NCBI GenBank assembly: GCA_029964075.1
Contig: CM057135.1
Location: 44,306,457-44,370,456, forward strand
Reading direction: 5' to 3'
Length of the DNA stretch: 64,000 nt
DNA from: Patiria pectinifera
Taxonomy: Eukaryota; Echinodermata; Asteroidea; Valvatida; Asterinidae
Made by a program: the position numbers and the translations under genes. The notes below the pieces were generated by a model. The model ran no database searches. It saw only the letters and a list, made by a program, of their open reading frames with translations, and was not told the DNA's origin. Numbering within the stretch: the first letter of the stretch is position 1; the number at the start of each line of letters is the position of its first letter. This document shows positions 32,061 to 43,529 of the stretch, piece after piece.

Positions 32061-33050
32061 TATATCACGACAAAGACTGCAAAGTATAATATTTTGGCTG
32101 AAGTATAATATTTTTACACAAGTAGTAGTTTTAGTAGTTTTGCGTAAAGTTTTATGAATATTCACGTTTGAGTTGCCATGCAAATAAAAACAATACAATG
32201 GCACACTACGAAAATTTGCGAATGCAAGCCAACGGGTATTTATGCCCGTTATCAACGCGTCTAACCAATTGAGGGCAAGACCGCTCAGTGCATTTTTTTT
32301 ACAACAGCTCAGAACAGACGTTTATCCTTGTGTAAGATCCGTGCTTACACGGACGTCGCGCGCCACAGAAGTGTGGCACTTCAAGTTATAGAGGCGCAGA
32401 ATTCAGAGAGGTGACCCTGGACTTCCGTTGTGATGTTGCCGATATGTCGCGCGCTTCAAATTCAATACAGGTCTTTGTCTAGAGAGCCAATCACTGGATA
32501 TTATATTCCCTAGATACGTGAACCTTCAATTGTTGTTCGGATGGGTGCCTTCGATGGGTGATGTCCGTGTTTGGTGCAGACGGGTGATGTCCGTGTTTGG
32601 TGCAGACATATGCACGACCTCTGTCTAGCTTTGACGCCTCTGAGATCTCGCAGGACTCTTTGCCTCTGCAGTTCCTGCGTCAATGTGCGAACCATGCGCG
32701 TGTTTAGCTTTGTGATTATAATGATATTCTCTATTTGACAAATGGGTCCTCCTTTACACAGTCCGATGATTTGGGCATACAGTGCTCCCTCGCACATCGC
32801 TAGTCATTGATTAGGTCCTCTCTTGCCTTTGATAACCCGAGAAGTCAACTACAAGCCGAGAAGTTATGCTAATAACCAATACCCGGGTGTTCACATCAAC
32901 CACTATAGCCCCTGAATTTCTGTGTAAGCCTATCGAAAGCAGAGTTCGGAGTCATCAAATAAGTTTGTGATATCAGAACCGACTTTCGGAGGCGGGAACT
33001 CACCCTTGTCCCTCATGTATGCATATATTACTCAGCAAGTCTCAATTCAA
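32061..33050 (+). other. Intron sequence with a 26-bp tandem duplication
   Basis: Two exact copies of gggtgatgtccgtgtttggt(gcagac) lie at 32556-32581 and 32582-32607. A short palindrome, gccacagaagtgtggc, lies near 32361. No gene is recognised. A 95-codon minus-strand frame at 32510-32797 has no motif. Confidence 0.5.
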
Positions 33051-33059
33051 GCAACTCAC

Positions 33060-33400
33060 TTGACTGGGAGAGGCAACTTCTAGTTTCCAGGCACAAGGAC
33101 AACCTAATCAAAATAGACTCTCTTTCCTCTCCAAATTACGTGCAATGCGTCCTGCCATTGCGAACATTTCCGATCATCGACCTTGAACTCACCCGACTAG
33201 GCATCAGTGTTGCCGCTCTCAGTGACACTTGGTTCACCGTTAGTAGCTCGATTCGGGAGGCTAATTTCACCTTCTTTTGGAGCGGCTCCCTTGACACTGT
33301 AAGACCTATGCATGAGATTGGCCTTGCAGAAAAACTCCTTGCTCCCAGCTATCCAGCAGCATCTTCCATTTCTCCTCGCCTCATGTCCTGAGTGCGTTCG
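33060..33400 (+). pseudogene. LINE AP-endonuclease fragment
   Basis: The frame at 33140-33391 gives LTRLGISVAALSDTWFTVSS and SIREANFTFFWSG. It corresponds to the LARLGIxVxALSETR segment of AP-like endonucleases, in which the Glu of SETR binds the catalytic metal; here it is replaced by Asp (SDTW). The following residues up to ISPRLMS also fit. It is isolated from any RT in frame. It may be part of the same LINE group as the fragments at 30940-31750 or 41321-41990. Confidence 0.65.
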
Positions 33401-33639
33401 ATTACTTCCCTCGTGCTTACTCGTGCACGCGCGACAACGTTCAATTTACCCCTCACGTGACTTCATGCGCTAACTCGAACCTGGCCCAAAGTAACCGACT
33501 CGCCGATTACTTGAGTAAATATCCTATAAGGCCATGCAATGAACTTGGCTACAAAAGTGACGTCCGGCGGGCGCCCAAGGCCGTGTCCAAAACGGGCTTA
33601 CAGAGCTACGGCTACGGGTCTATTGTCAGCGCGTCCGGG

Positions 33640-35720
33640 TATTGTCAATAAGCGTGGACCTAAACCTAGCTCTACGGCGTTTTGAATTGTTTAATTTTAT
33701 TTATCGCTACGCAGTTCCACTTCATTTTGTACGATACATTATTTCACTGCAAACTTTCTCCATCATGGCTAATTTGGTAGCCAAATTACAGCTACGACGC
33801 CGACTCCTTTCCCGCATTGGTATTCTGCCTAAACCGATCGTCGATACTTCTCTCCTCGCCCTTGCAGTTGCAAGGGCTACGTTCACCAAAACCAGATTCT
33901 GCAGCCACTTGAACTTCCTCGGTACCTGCTTACGTTCTTGACTTATACCGAAGGGTTTTGAACTAAAGTACTGCCCTATCGAATCAGGGGTATTATCCAC
34001 GAACTCAATGCTGAACTATAATACCATGAAGCATGTCCAAACAGTCCAAGCTGAGTTCACCTCAAGATTCTTCTCCATTTAATCCCATCCCTGCCTACCC
34101 TTGACTCGATTCATCGTGAACAGTCTATAAAATTGGTCGTCACTTTACCCCCAGATTAATTTTCTACTAATAGAGATGCCGAAGAATTTTTCAAGAATAT
34201 TTTCATCAAGATCGCGGACACATAATCCATCCCCTCACCATCCATGTCTCAGTCTGATGATTCATCTCCTCAAGCAGACCAAGCTGATCCTGTTGATCCC
34301 GATCCTGTTGATCCCTTTGACAAACTCTGCCCCAAGAGATCTAAGTGGTGTTAGCCCTGGCCTCAACAGAACACTAGACTTCAAGATTGACAGTTGTAGG
34401 TACGAAGTCAATCGACTTGACTTCACAAGATCCACCGTTACCAACATCACCTCTGACGAACGCAAAGATTTGCAGTCCCTGGGTAAAACCTATTGTCTAA
34501 AAGAGAACAGGCTGCGGTTGTTTGGCGACGTGATCTATACATCCAGGAGGCTGAGCGTCAACTTTTTGATATGACGTCATACAAAGGAATTGACCACGAC
34601 CTAACAGCTGAGCACCAGAAAGAAGTTTCCCGTACCGAGTTTATTCAACTTGGCGCACTACCTACCAATGCTGCTGACCTCATAGTTTCTGCACCACGTA
34701 CCTCCTCCCGAAGATTCACAAAGCTGATAACACAGGACGGTCGATTGTCTCAGCCTGCGGTTGTCCCACTGAGCTTGTTTCCTGCTACCTTGACTCAGTT
34801 TTTACTCCTATTGCACAGGCGCTACCATCATAATGTTAAAGACACCTCCGATGCTCTCCGGCTGTTTGAAGATTTCAGATTTGTGCCCTCTGCCAAACAA
34901 GCACCTTTTTTCACTATGGATGTGTAGTCTCCTCCACGCGGACGGTTTGGTTAGCCTTGAAATAATTCCTCGAGCGACGGCGGAACCCCACGCCATCATC
35001 TACGACACTCGTCCGTCGAAAGAAAACACTTACTCCATCGGCTAAGGATGCAGACAAGCGCATCCCTTTAGTCCTCACCTACCACTGCGAGTCCGTGTTG
35101 TCATCCTGAAAAAGTTCCGCACGTTACAAGTTGATCCTTTGACCAAGCCACATCTTCAAAAACGACTCAACTCCTCTCGTTGCTGTGACCGGTCCATTTG
35201 ACAGACTTTAATCCGATCAATGCTCCAAACAGTCTCCGATGTTAACGACATCAACACCGGCACCACAGCTTGCAACCGCAAGTTCATCCACAATCCACCC
35301 CAGATCGACGGTCCCAAAGGCAGTTATACACCCAGGGGACAATTCACTTGCGTATCCACCAACCCGGTGTATTGGACACCGCAGAGTTGGCAGGAGCCAA
35401 CTATGCAGTGTCCACTACAGTAGCGAATCGAAGCGTCGTTTGGCTGACCGATATACTGAGCACCTTCGAAGTGTCCGACTCAATCTCCCCGGACACCCTG
35501 TGGCGCGCCACTTCTCCAAGCCACCACACACGTGTTATCGAACGCCCAGCGCTTGGAGATGGAACAACGCATCTTCTACAAGCTTGGAACGCTCACGCCA
35601 GGCGGTTTTAATGTGGATTTTTCTGCATTCAAACAGACATAGCTCCGATGAAGGCCCAGCGGGGCCGAAAATTCAGCCCGGTAGCACTGCTTTTACTTTT
35701 GTTTTCATCACTTAAACCTA
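33640..35720 (+). pseudogene. Penelope-like element: N-terminal region, RT part, GIY-YIG part
   Basis: Pieces in order start with an N-terminal helical region ending TKTRFCSHLNFLGTCLRS (33642-33941) and a continuation SGVLSTNSMLN in another frame. Near 34540-34930 comes EAERQLFDMTSYKGIDHDLT, IVSAPRTSSRRF and KDTSDALRLFEDFRFVPSAK, all typical of Penelope RTs. A jump to ADKRIPLVLTYH (35050) means the palm with the catalytic Asp pair is deleted. The 3' part has NDINTGTTACNR and FTCVSTNPVYW, then RRLADRYTEHLRSVRLN with LPGHPVARHF, which fits the GIY-YIG endonuclease that marks this class. Stops and frameshifts are frequent. Borders are approximate. Confidence 0.8.
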
Positions 35721-36527
35721 GCTCTAGACAGTAGATTCGGATGCAGGTTTGTCATGTCAAAGTTCGACTTTCCAGCTCTTCTTGCACGAAACTGTACCCG
35801 AAACTGTTCGTTTATTGAGCTCCACTGCACTGCGCATTTCTGTCATCACGCAAGGAGCCAGGCGGGAGTAAGCTGGAGGAAGTAATCGAACGTACTCCTT
35901 ATGAATCTGGGACAGAGAAACATTCAAAGAGTGTTTAAAAAATGCTTTGAAAATGTACTTGACTTTCCACAAACACAACCAAACAAGTGGCGTCGGGATA
36001 CTACATTCTTTCCGATTAATAACCTCGTAAGCTAATGCTCCTATTTTATTTGCACAATATAGGAATGGGGGACAAACCCATGAAGAATGCACGTCTCTGA
36101 ACATTACTTTTGACGGAATGAGCTGAACGCTAAAATTACAAAATTTCTTGTGGAAATTCAAAACGCCAACAAGTTTCCAGGAGCTGGTGATTTTTCTACA
36201 ACTTTTCTTCGATGTCTTGAACAGGGCCTTCAAATTTCTTCAATATTCTGAGTTCTTGTGGAACAAAAATACACTTGGACTCGTGAAGAATTGTCCTGAA
36301 ATCCCGGAAAATTACCACAAATCTGTCGCATTTATTTTAGACTAGAAGATAAATAAATATTGTTATTAGCTTTTACTCATCATGTCCTAGTTGTTTGAAA
36401 ACATTATGTATTACAATATGCTTTAAGACTTCCAAGCAATCATATTTTCAATCTGACAAGTGTGTAAAATTGCCAATATACAATGTAATTTTTATTGTTG
36501 TTTATTTACCTCTCCAGCTTCCCCCTC
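35721..36527. other. Intron end with an unrecognised minus-strand ORF
   Basis: A 158-codon frame runs at 35757-36233 on the minus strand (MKALFKTSKKSCRKITSSWK...). It has no motif I know, no paralogue in the window, and base composition like its surroundings, so it could be chance. The remainder is A/T rich. Confidence 0.3.
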
Positions 36528-36741
36528 CAATTTCACAGAGCTGCTTAAGTGCAAAATTTGCTTAATATAATCACTTTACCATCCAAAACTCCATGCGATT
36601 GTTATGCAAAATAAACAGCAGCTAAATACCAGTAGCAAGCAATGTACATGGCATGGAGTTTTAGCCGGTAACGTGATAAATATAAATTAAGCACAGTTTT
36701 TTGTGCAAAATTTGTGCTTAAGCAGCTCTATGAAATTGGCT
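36528..36741. mobile_element. MITE with CCAATTTCAYAGAGCTGCTTAA ends
   Basis: Inverted ends: ccaatttcacagagctgctt (36528) and aagcagctctatgaaattgg (to 36741). The pairing extends about 40 bp inward through gcaaaatttgcttaa. A second inner inverted pair (aactccatgc...gcatggagtt) gives extensive self-complementarity. It lies about 150 bp upstream of the last coding exon. Confidence 0.75.
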
Positions 36742-36895
36742 TCTGGTTCTAAAGCACGGCTTGTCATCTTCCAAAATAATGGAGAGATATCGCTTCCAAA
36801 TATTTGCACGCTAGGGTGGCTTCAAATAAGTCTTGCTATTTTCGCTTGTATTTGAATGTCAAACAACCTTTATCAACATTTTGTTACTATTGCAG

Positions 36896-37035
36896 ACTCC
36901 AAAAAAAGTAGCTCATCACAGCAGGATGGTGACACAGACAGCCTCGAGATGGAGGAAGAGAGAAAGAAGAAGAAGCGGTTGAGGATACCAGGCATGTCCG
37001 CTAGTAGCAAAGTCGAAAGGCTCAAAACATGTTAA
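36896..37035 (+). CDS. Host gene, last coding exon with stop codon
   Basis: It follows a good acceptor (ttgttactattgcag, to 36895) and completes the split Asp codon (G|AC). It encodes SKKSSSSQQDGDTDSLEMEE, then ERKKKKRLRIPGMSASSKVE and RLKTC, followed by TAA at 37033-37035. A Ser run, an acidic stretch and a polybasic KKKKRLR segment are evident; the latter could be a nuclear localisation or membrane-lipid contact site. The very C-terminus (LKTC) does not fit a usual PDZ ligand. Together the four exons give about 220 residues of low-complexity tail. The 3' UTR end is not fixed: AATAAA lies at 38081, and ATTAAA near 39153. Confidence 0.75.
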
Positions 37036-37548
37036 TGAACCAAAAGCGGGCTCCCAGCCTGACGGTAGTTTAAATGTTAAACCTCTGAAATTTAGTGAAT
37101 CAAATCAGTAGGAATAATACAGTGCCTTTTGTGTTAAATTTACTCTTTGGTTGAAAAACAAAAGTTCATGTAAAAGCGCGTAATCAATCTTTCAAAACAT
37201 TATCTCAACATTTACAACAAAATTTAATTTAATCTATGAAAAAAATAGTATGTGGAAACGAAATTAGTTAACATTCCCAAAATAATGTTATTAATCAAAC
37301 ACTTCATTGTAAATATTTGTTGTGTGCTGTAAGGAAAGTCTCAGTATGAATACGGGGTAAATGTCAATAATGGTTTTATTGGCTGCTAGGGAAAAACCAT
37401 GCATCTCAAAATTTTGACAATTTTAGATAATAATCTATCTAGGGGAATATGAAGGTGCTGTTTTCATTTAGCAAAATTTCAGAGTCGCACGATATTTATT
37501 TTTCGGGTAAATTTATGACTTTTTGGCATTTTTTCGGCATTTCCCAAA
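37036..37548 (+). other. Sequence after the host stop codon, probable 3' UTR
   Basis: A/T-rich, non-coding, directly following the stop. No consensus AATAAA occurs in this part; an AATAAT is at 37113. Confidence 0.4.
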
Positions 37549-38480
37549 TTTTCTACGGCAGAACAATGTATCTTACCAGAAGTATTGTTTTGTTCAACAG
37601 CAAAACAATGTATCTACATGTTGCTCCCTTTTTGCTTGAAGTTGATTTTCCCAAAATGCAGTTTTTTAATTGGCAAAAAAGGTTCATTTGTATTTGCATT
37701 GCTCTTGCTTATTTCAATGACTTCTCTAAATTAACATCAATCGGAGCAAAAGAATGTAACTGAATATGCGTTGTAAGTTTCATTTTCTATGAAAATTGAT
37801 AGCACTTTACTATATGGCATAACATCATCTTATAGATGCTTTGTTTTGCTTTAGACGATGTATGCATTCAAACCAAGCCAACTCAAATTGCCTTTGTTTT
37901 GCCACGAAAACCCTTCCGTCTTTTTCAACATTCAATCTTGTTTGCATTGTTGTACTGAAAAAAAAATGCTGACGTGAGAATGAATTCGTGTCAAAAATTC
38001 GTGACGGTCGGGACAAAATCCTTTTCCCATGTAATATTTTGACAACATATAGGGCGCTATAAAATTTCGACTGCCCTTCAAATAAAGATCCATTGTTTTG
38101 CCGTGGAATGTATCAGAGAGTTGACAGTTTTGCTGCCTCTCAACCAAAGATACATTGTTTTGCCGTAGAATTTCTGAAAAAGTGTTCTTGTCAAAAGAAG
38201 ATGCATTGTTTTGCCTTGGAATGTGTAAACCACATACGACAAATAATGCACGGCATAAGAGTGCAACTTAATAAAAATGGTAATAAGTATAAAAAAAAAC
38301 GAGCTTTTAACAGTCCAAAAATTTCAGAATATAAAAAAAAATAACTGTATAACTGGCACATCTGTGAACAAACACAACGGTATTTAAAGCATAAAAATGG
38401 CAAAAGATGGAACTTCAAAGTCTTTTTTCTCAAAATGATCATTTTCGAGTTGCATTGTTTTGCTTTGCCTTGGAAGGGCC
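37549..38480. repeat. Repeated motif TTCTACGGCAAAACAATGTATC in both orientations
   Basis: Plus-like copies lie at 37549-37572 and 37597-37614. Complementary copies are at about 37840-37865, 38086-38112, 38146-38172, 38198-38224 and 38448-38475. The core ACATTGTTTTGCCGTGGAAT varies at a few sites. Three copies at 38086-38224 are spaced 60 and 52 bp apart. On the minus strand they translate to repeated F-x-GKTM-x-L. The cluster follows the host gene stop, so it may lie in its 3' UTR. Confidence 0.7.
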
Positions 38481-39370
38481 GTACTCGCCTTATGGATGTT
38501 GCACATTAAATTATATTCATACTTTGTTACATCCAGGAGTGAAACACTGGCAACCAATGCAAGCCAGCATTGCCATTTACCCCGTTTTCATTCAATACAA
38601 CACAAACAGACTAGTTAAGTTGCCTAAATGTTAGTAATTTTTGTACTATGCACAATGTTCACTTTGAGAGAGTGAATGTTGAGTTCCTCAGATCCATCTG
38701 ATTCGACAGGTAGTCCGATTCAAAGGTATTGCAGTAGTTTTTTTCTTCAGCTATAGTGATATGAATTATTTTATTAAGAAAATACTTGGAAACACCAAAA
38801 AGCGTTTACTTTATTATATCATTTTAATTTCTTTATTTGAATCCATAGGATGAAAACTTCCCAGTACCTTTTAACCTGAGAACAACTTCAGCGGTAATAA
38901 GCGACAAGGTTGTCAAAGTTATTGATTTTTTGGTTGCTTGTGTGCGATGGGTTCATTCACGGATTTGGGGTTACCCAAAATTCACGAATTTTTCTTTTCT
39001 GGTTTAATAATGGCTCGGTTTTATTCAGTAGAATGAAAACAATGTAGAAGTAGAATGAAAACTAATCGTCAGATTAGTCATAGTGCCGGTTATTGTTGGT
39101 TTCTCATGTTTGTAAATGGCTAATTTGTTTTAAAATTATTTTGTGTCATTATTAAAGAAACAAATTACAAGTCTTGAAACCTTTTGTTGTTTTGGAGTGT
39201 TGCCTTTTTGCCTTTCATATTTTGGGGTGTTGTCTTTTTGCCTTTCATTGTCATCATGTAGCACCAGTTATTGAAATCAATAAACAAATTTGAGTACGCG
39301 TATCGTATTTAAAATCAGCTGTTCGGCGTATGAATTTTTTAAAAACATTTTCAGTGCTTTCTCGATGCGA
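38481..39370. other. A/T-rich intergenic or 3' UTR sequence
   Basis: No gene is seen. An imperfect 36-bp tandem pair around 39189-39250 (gttttggagtgttgcctttt) is the only structure. AATAAA-like signals near 39153 and 39279 are possible polyadenylation signals for the host gene. Confidence 0.4.
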
Positions 39371-39720
39371 ACGCAGCATTGACGCCTCTTCGCGGGCATT
39401 TAATTTGTTGGGGGGTGAAAAAAAAATTTTTCAAGTTACAACTTGAAAAAAAAAAAAAATTCTCAATTTTGGTTTCCCTTTTTTTTTCTCACTGTTTTTT
39501 TCTTAACCCAGTGAGAACAAAATATCGGAAAAACAGAATTGAGAAATATATTTTTTTTTTAATTACAAATTTTGTGCGACACTTTGTGGGTTTTTATCCT
39601 TATTCTGTTTCTCAACTTTCAATAAAAAAAAAAAAAAAAAAAAAATTGTTTTCCCAAAACCAGTGTGACACTTTGTGGTTTTGTCCTTATTTAACAGAAT
39701 TATGTTGAAGGACTCTAAAT
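39371..39720. repeat. Low-complexity A/T tracts with a duplicated phrase
   Basis: Runs of A or T up to about 20 lie at 39420-39455, 39549-39560 and 39623-39646. The phrase tgtgcgacactttgtgggttttt (39573) is repeated as tgtgacactttgtggttttgt (39663). Confidence 0.6.
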
Positions 39721-41320
39721 TTCAACTTTCAGATAGAGTTATAAACTAATGATGATTGCAATTTGCATTTGATGATCGGTGTTCTGAACGTCTCCAAAAA
39801 AAAGCCCAAAAGCGTTTTCTGGCTCTTATTGACATGTATATAGATACACGTCAATAGCCACTTACCCAGCATTTTGCGACACGAGTGTAGGTCCTCTCGC
39901 TTGCCACTGTTGAACAGTGAGGGAGATGACGATTTTGCACTCTAGCAGGATGTAATCATTGTCTATGGCCTCACAAGGGCACAAGCAAGCGCCTGGAGTT
40001 TAATCACTGCCAGTCATGGTGAAACAAGCAGTTCCATTTCCCTTCATCCTTCCGTCTCTCTGTCATCCAAGAAGTATATTAGTGGGATCCCCTGCTTGAA
40101 ATTGCGGGCACGAAAGATTGATTTGACACCAATTTAACGTGATATTGACTGGTGGATTCGTTTGTAAAGAAGAAAAAACTTTTGTTTGCTACCTTGTTCG
40201 CACACCGTACTTTAGAATGAACTTTAGCTGCAGTTCGGAATCTCAATTCGAATACAGGAATCTGCATAATCTCTTCCGCAAGAAGTGTGAACACATCATT
40301 GAAGCCTGCATGCTTAAAATGATATGCAGCACCGGTCCTTGAAAAGGGTGCGATATCCAACTGGATTCGCTGCTGCTCTGCGAGATTGAGCGTGCAGTTT
40401 TAATAGCCCCCACGGTCCACGAACATGGGTAACGAGATGTAGTAGTTAAAGGAAAGATGAGAAACCGAGCCGTTTGACTACTTTGAAAGTGATCACAGGG
40501 GATATGCTTCTCACCAGCAGGGTAAAAAATGGTTCCTATTTTTGCAATTTGCAAGAGGCCTTTTTGCCTCAAGTGATTAACCAATATGTCAGATAAAAAT
40601 GTACTCCTTGCTGCTTTTGCATTCAATCGAGTGCCAGCCATATTTGCACTTATGTCAAAACTGAACTAAAACCTACGTGATTAAGGAAAGAAATCGTCCG
40701 ACACTCACAAAAAATTGCCCCAGTGTGGTCAATTTATGATGAGGTTTTTGCATCGCAAGGCCGCTAGGCAAAGGAGCTTTCTCATTTGATTTGTTTTCGC
40801 TTCGCAATGCGAAAAATCTATGGTCACGGTGATTTATAAGATGGCGGTTCCATTGAAAAGTCTTAGCGACTTTTGTAAGGGACTGTCAGGTCAAATTGGT
40901 TCGGATGTCGTCGGATTATTCTTGTTTTAACGGCCGCATGATTTTCAAAATGGAAAAAAATGGCTTTGGAAGAAATTGCAAAACAATGGCATGAACAGAG
41001 TGTTTCTCTCACTGGCTAGTTTAGCTTATGTTAAGTAGTTTTCACCTCGCAATTCCAAAAGCTTCTCAAACAGGCTGGAAAACCGTAAAATCGACCGCAC
41101 ATGGTGATATTTTGTGAGCTACGTGCTGAGTCGAATGACTTTTTGCTCAGAACGTGGCTCTTGTGGCGGGATTTATAAAATGCGAGTGAAATTCTTCCAT
41201 AATTGTCATGATGCCACGTAAAATGAAAAATGATTTTACGTTCAAATGAAAAATGATTTCAGGGGGCGAGGTTAGCTTGGATTAACGTGCCTTAGAAGGA
41301 AAAAAACAAAAGGCAAGGCA
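39721..41320. other. Non-coding stretch with a doubtful minus-strand ORF
   Basis: The minus strand has a 132-codon frame (40641 to 40243, MAGTRLNAKAARSTFLSDIL...) continued in another frame to 40079. It could be a decayed gene with one frameshift, but I recognise no family. The word gtcgaatgactttttgctca at 41132 recurs at 42179. Nothing else was identified. Confidence 0.3.
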
Positions 41321-41990
41321 AGGCAAGGTTGTCTTACTCCCTCTCACGCTCTTCAACATCTGTTTGGAGAGAATCATGACGGACGCACTGAAAAACCATG
41401 AAGGTACTGTCAGCATCGGAGGCAGGACGGTCACCGACTGGCGTTTTGCTGACGATATCGATGGCCTAGATAGTGGAAGGCCTTGACAAATCATCCTTAT
41501 CCTATGGCATGTAAATCAATGCAGAGAACTTATGACGAACAGTATCAACGGCATCACCACTGACATCACGGTCAACGGCAGGAAGCTTGACACTGTCCAA
41601 CGCTTCTAGAAGAGAATACAGACCACAGAAATGAGACATCACAGAAAGATTCTTAGCATCTCCTACAAAGATCGCATCACCAGCGAGGAGGTACGTACTA
41701 GAATCACGCAAGTTATCCTACGTATCCTACGAAATCTCCTGACCACTGTGAAAAGCGCAAACTGAAGTGTTATGGGCACATTTCGCGATCATCAGGACAA
41801 GTCCTAAGACGATGCCGCCAAGGACTGTACAAGGAGGAAGAAAGAGAGGCAGGCTGAGAGAGAGGTGGGAGGACAACATCTCGGAATGGACAGCCCTGAC
41901 GCTGAGTGACGCCCTGAGAAAGTCTGAGGATCGGGAGGGATGGAGGAAGCTGGTTGACAAGTCTTCAAGGGGTGCCCCCACGGGAAAGGT
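41321..41990 (+). pseudogene. 3' end of a non-LTR retrotransposon: RT palm and C-terminal region
   Basis: It starts with PLTLFNICLERIMTDALKNH and GTVSIGGRTVTDWRFADDID, which includes the catalytic FADD box. It then gives LMTNSINGITTDITVNGRKL. After a deletion come MRHHRKILSISYKDRITSEE and GGRKRGRLRERWEDNISEWT, ending REGWRKLVDKSS. This order is typical of the C-terminal half of a widespread animal LINE group. Frameshifts break it in at least three places. Confidence 0.85.
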
Positions 41991-42017
41991 AACAGGTAAC
42001 AAAATAAGAAAAAAGGG

Positions 42018-42175
42018 GGGAAAATACTTTTTCACATCTTGCAATTCAAATTGTTTCTATGTTGACCCTACTGGTGTTCAACTTTTTGGCCTCTGAATTC
42101 CGCAACGTCAGGCCGCCATTAAACTTAGTTCATAATTCTCTTCCCAAAGTCCCAAATATAAACGACAATTATATT
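42018..42175 (+). repeat. Dispersed repeat, direct partner of 44035-44195
   Basis: Shared words are ttgtttctatgttgaccct, caggccgc, aacttagttcataattctct and aatataaacga, in the same order. The copies are diverged by small indels. Confidence 0.7.
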
Positions 42176-42599
42176 TTTGTCGAATGACTTTTTGCTCAGT
42201 CTGTAGCTCTCGTGGCAAACAATCGCAAAATTTAGTAGTGCCTCCTTTGTCTCTTCAGACAAATCAGTCTGTGCACAGTGTCATTGGTTGGTGGAACGAG
42301 CCGTTATGGTTTAAGCCTCACTTAAACCTTGCTGCTGTCAAACTCGACCTGCTTTGGCCTCTTTTGACGATGACATCTTACTTGCTTGGAATCAATAGAC
42401 GTTCTAGGCCGCGGCCCTACGCCCCATGGATGAATACGAACTACATGACAGCAAGGCTTATCCTCAAACTAAATACGACCCTACCACTCACAAGCTACCC
42501 GAAATCAAAATAGTCAAATTATTCAGCAGCCAGATTAAACAAACCTGCCATTTGCGCAATGTTGTTGAAAGACTTCAGTCGTGCGCAGTAATTGAGAAG

Positions 42600-43090
42600 A
42601 ATACCCTAATCGTGCCTCACTTAGACAGCGGTGGCCCAAACAGCCGAAAACGAGCACCCGATGTTAACGACATTAAACACCGGTACCACAGCTTGCAATC
42701 GCCCTCGTTGTGATACGTGCTGGTCCATATTCCACAATCCCCCAGATCGACGTCCCAAAGGCAGTGTCCACTGCAACGGCGAAACGACGCTTCGTTTGAC
42801 TGACCGATCTAGGTGAGAACCTTCGGCGTGTCCAACTTAATCTCCTTCGACACCCTGTGGCGCTCTACTTCTCCAAGCCACTACACACATGTGACGACAA
42901 GCGCGTATGTGTGTATTGACCATGACAAATCAAACCCCCATCGCTTGAAAATGGGACATCATCTACTAGCTGGGAACGCTGGAACGCCAGGCGATTTCAA
43001 TTTCGAATCGTCTACATTTAAACCGCCAATCCAACTCACAGCTCCGATGAAGGTCTAGTTAGGCCGAAAATTCAGCAAGAAAATTCCTGG
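42600..43090 (+). pseudogene. 3' end of a second Penelope-like element
   Basis: The frame gives TLNTGTTACNRPRCDTCWSIFH, whose C-x2-C pair belongs to the conserved cysteine motif before the GIY-YIG domain. Decayed relatives of the endonuclease part follow in other frames (HPVALYFSKPLHTCD), along with the same closing phrase agctccgatgaagg...ggccgaaaattcagc as at 35640-35680. It lacks the RT. Confidence 0.7.
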
Positions 43091-43139
43091 TGAGCAACTT
43101 ACTTGATCTTATTTTCAATATAGAAAACTACAGTGCTTA

Positions 43140-43502
43140 GGCCAAAAAAAAAAGTCTCCGGTTTCTGGTATGGAGCTTGTCCAAAAAGTGGTGCGGCGAC
43201 GCGGCTTTTTTTTTTTTTTTACCTGACTTTTTTGCTTCAAATGTCGGCTGATGACTGCAAATGGTGCCCGACTAAACTTAGTGCAAATATATGGGAGTCC
43301 AGAGAGGCCACATAAAGCTTATTCTCGATCATAACCCCATCTAAAAACACGTTGAAATTGCGCAGCAGCAGAATTCCAGTCAAACCAGTGAGTTTGGCGG
43401 TTTTGAGGCATCATCTTTCATTGAAAAAGGTTTTCATTTTGCCGACGCGCATGGCTACGGCGACGCGCGCGCATACCAGAAACCGGAGACTTTTTTTTGG
43501 CC
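43140..43502. mobile_element. Harbinger-like MITE (363 bp), TTA target site
   Basis: Ends of about 33 bp, ggccaaaaaaaaaagtctcc(ggtttctggtatg), are inverted at 43140 and 43502. TTA flanks each side (43137-43139 and 43503-43505). It is non-coding with a T run and CG-rich gcgacgcggc. It has inserted just after the Penelope-like tail. Confidence 0.8.
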
Positions 43503-43529
43503 TTACGTAGTTCTGCTTCATTTCGTGCT

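Noticed and set aside
35757-36233. 158-codon minus-strand frame
   Set aside because: No motif, no paralogue and no splice signals seen; kept only as a remark in the non-coding entry.
40079-40641. Minus-strand frames of 132 and 93 codons
   Set aside because: They could form one decayed gene with a frameshift, but no family is recognised and composition is like the neighbourhood.
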